NCBI GenBank assembly: GCA_963784895.1
Contig: CAWATM010000007.1
Coordinates: forward strand, 62,001 to 126,000
Reading direction: 5' to 3'
From: Gaiellasilicea sp963784895
GTDB taxonomy: Bacteria; Actinomycetota; Thermoleophilia; Gaiellales; Gaiellaceae
Length of the DNA: 64,000 bases
Below, one piece after another: positions 63,179-64,000 of this stretch; positions within the stretch are counted from its first letter, which is position 1, and each line of letters opens with the position of its first letter. A program made the position numbers and the translations under genes. The notes below the pieces were generated by a model. That model made no database searches and was not told the origin of the DNA. It saw only the letters and a list, made by a program, of their open reading frames with translations.

Positions 63179-63967
63179 ATGGCTGAGTACGTCAAGGTCG
63201 AGACCGACGGGCGCGTCGCGATCATCACGCTCGATCACCCGCCCGTGAACGCGCTCTCGTCGCAGCTGCTCGAGGAGCTCGAGGAGGAGTACGACCGGCT
63301 CGACCGCGACGACGAGACCCGCGCGATCGTGTTCCGGGGCGAGGGGGAAAAGGCATTTGTCGCCGGCGCGGACATCACCGAGTTCCCCGCGTTGCGCGAG
63401 CAGATCGAAGAGGCTGCAGAGAGCGGCTCGCCACGCGGGATCCAGAAGCTGGCGACGAGGATGGACGCCGGGCGGACGCCCGTCATCGCCGCGATCCACG
63501 GCTACTGCCTCGGGGGCGGGCTCGAGCTGGCGATGGCGTGCGACATCCGGATCGCGGCCGACGACGCTCGGCTCGGCCAGCCCGAGATCAAGCTCGGCCT
63601 GATCCCCGGCGGCGGCGGCACGCAGCGGCTGCCCCGGCTCGTCGGGCACGGCCGCGCGCTGCTGCTCAACCTCAGCGGTGACCCCATCTCCGGCTCGCAG
63701 GCCTACGACTGGGGCCTCGTCGAGCAGGCGGTGCCGCGCGCCGAGTTGCTGGAGACGGCGCTCGAGCTGGCGCGGACGCTCTCGCAGCGCTCCCCGCACG
63801 CCATGGGTGTGATCAAGCAACTCGCCTCCGAGACGCGCGACCTGCCGCTCTCGGAGGGGATGCAGCGCGAGGCGCAGGGCTTCATCCGCTGCATCGGCAG
63901 CGAGGACGGCGCCGAGGGCGTCGTCGCCTTCCTGGAGAAGCGCCAGCCTGAGTTCACCGGCCGATGA
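63179..63967 (+). CDS. Enoyl-CoA hydratase/isomerase
   Basis: 262 residues, crotonase family. Oxyanion-hole residues in FVAGADITEF and YCLGGGLELAMACD; catalytic glutamates lie in GQPEIKLGLIPGGGGTQRLPRLVG. It hydrates trans-2-enoyl-CoA in beta-oxidation. AAGGAG lies 5 bases before ATG. Its stop overlaps the next ATG. Confidence 0.93.
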   Translation: MAEYVKVETDGRVAIITLDHPPVNALSSQLLEELEEEYDRLDRDDETRAIVFRGEGEKAFVAGADITEFPALREQIEEAAESGSPRGIQKLATRMDAGRTPVIAAIHGYCLGGGLELAMACDIRIAADDARLGQPEIKLGLIPGGGGTQRLPRLVGHGRALLLNLSGDPISGSQAYDWGLVEQAVPRAELLETALELARTLSQRSPHAMGVIKQLASETRDLPLSEGMQREAQGFIRCIGSEDGAEGVVAFLEKRQPEFTGR

Positions 63968-64000
63968 GGGCGGCCGTCCTCCGCGAGATCGGAACGCCGC
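63964..64000 (+). CDS. Start of an alcohol dehydrogenase-like gene (3' end outside window)
   Basis: Twelve codons are visible, reading MRAAVLREIGTP. That opening is very typical of zinc-dependent MDR alcohol dehydrogenases, but the fragment is too short to be sure. The ATG overlaps the enoyl-CoA hydratase stop (ATGA), so it continues the fatty acid oxidation operon. Confidence 0.55.
   Translation, partial: MRAAVLREIGTP

Overview
The window is very GC-rich, densely packed actinobacterial DNA. The GC content, many GTG starts, a fused FbiC (F420 precursor synthase), a SARP/BTAD regulator, a 1,620-residue NAD-glutamate dehydrogenase and short overlapping genes suggest a deep-branching actinobacterium, most likely Thermoleophilia-like. 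That placement is inference; no rRNA is present. I see no tRNA, rRNA, CRISPR array, insertion sequence or phage gene. Most neighbouring genes overlap by 4 bases (GTGA/ATGA), and convergent pairs often share a CTAG at their stops. No stretch over 300 bases lacks a gene; the longest gap (3533-3796) is a regulatory leader.

Layout. 1-3796: WYL regulator, two small proteins, and a polyamine pair (SAM decarboxylase plus branched-chain polyamine synthase) behind a leader with a 12-codon upstream ORF and a 25-bp palindrome. 3797-7829: hydrolase, two aldehyde dehydrogenases (one lacking its catalytic half), a 28-residue membrane peptide, REP-like palindromes and deoC. 7847-16087: membrane-anchored SARP, secreted protein, zinc metallopeptidase, giant glutamate dehydrogenase. 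16114-40864: a conserved housekeeping block on the minus strand (leuS-comEA-comEC-holA-[rpsT]-murJ-lepA-hemW-hrcA-dnaJ-prmA-mtaB-HIT-yqeY ... phoH-ybeY-SDR-dgkA/PAP2-cdd-era), interrupted by an inverted gene for a Clp-like double AAA+ protein fused to a release-factor PCRF domain. 40881-45189: lysA, a CarH-like B12 photoreceptor repressor with an 11-bp-repeat operator, DUF378 and fasciclin genes, and a DsbA/FrnE-like gene with an in-frame TGA. 45186-52167: FbiC and a branched-chain amino-acid type ABC transporter. 52249-53791: fatty acid desaturase and a deiodinase-like gene with an in-frame TGA. 53788-64000: acyl-CoA/alcohol oxidation genes.

Most interesting points: (1) the AAA+/PCRF fusion, whose pore loops look lost; (2) two probable selenoproteins within 10 kb; (3) a leuS leader that looks like classical ribosome-mediated attenuation, with two CTT leucine codons before the stop and a perfect intrinsic terminator; (4) a CarH-like regulator whose four key cobalamin residues sit at a constant offset from Thermus CarH, beside helically phased 11-bp repeats; (5) the speD leader.

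Two genes (dnaJ and an acyl-CoA synthetase) carry a single extra base in a GC-rich run. These could be assembly errors or real lesions.
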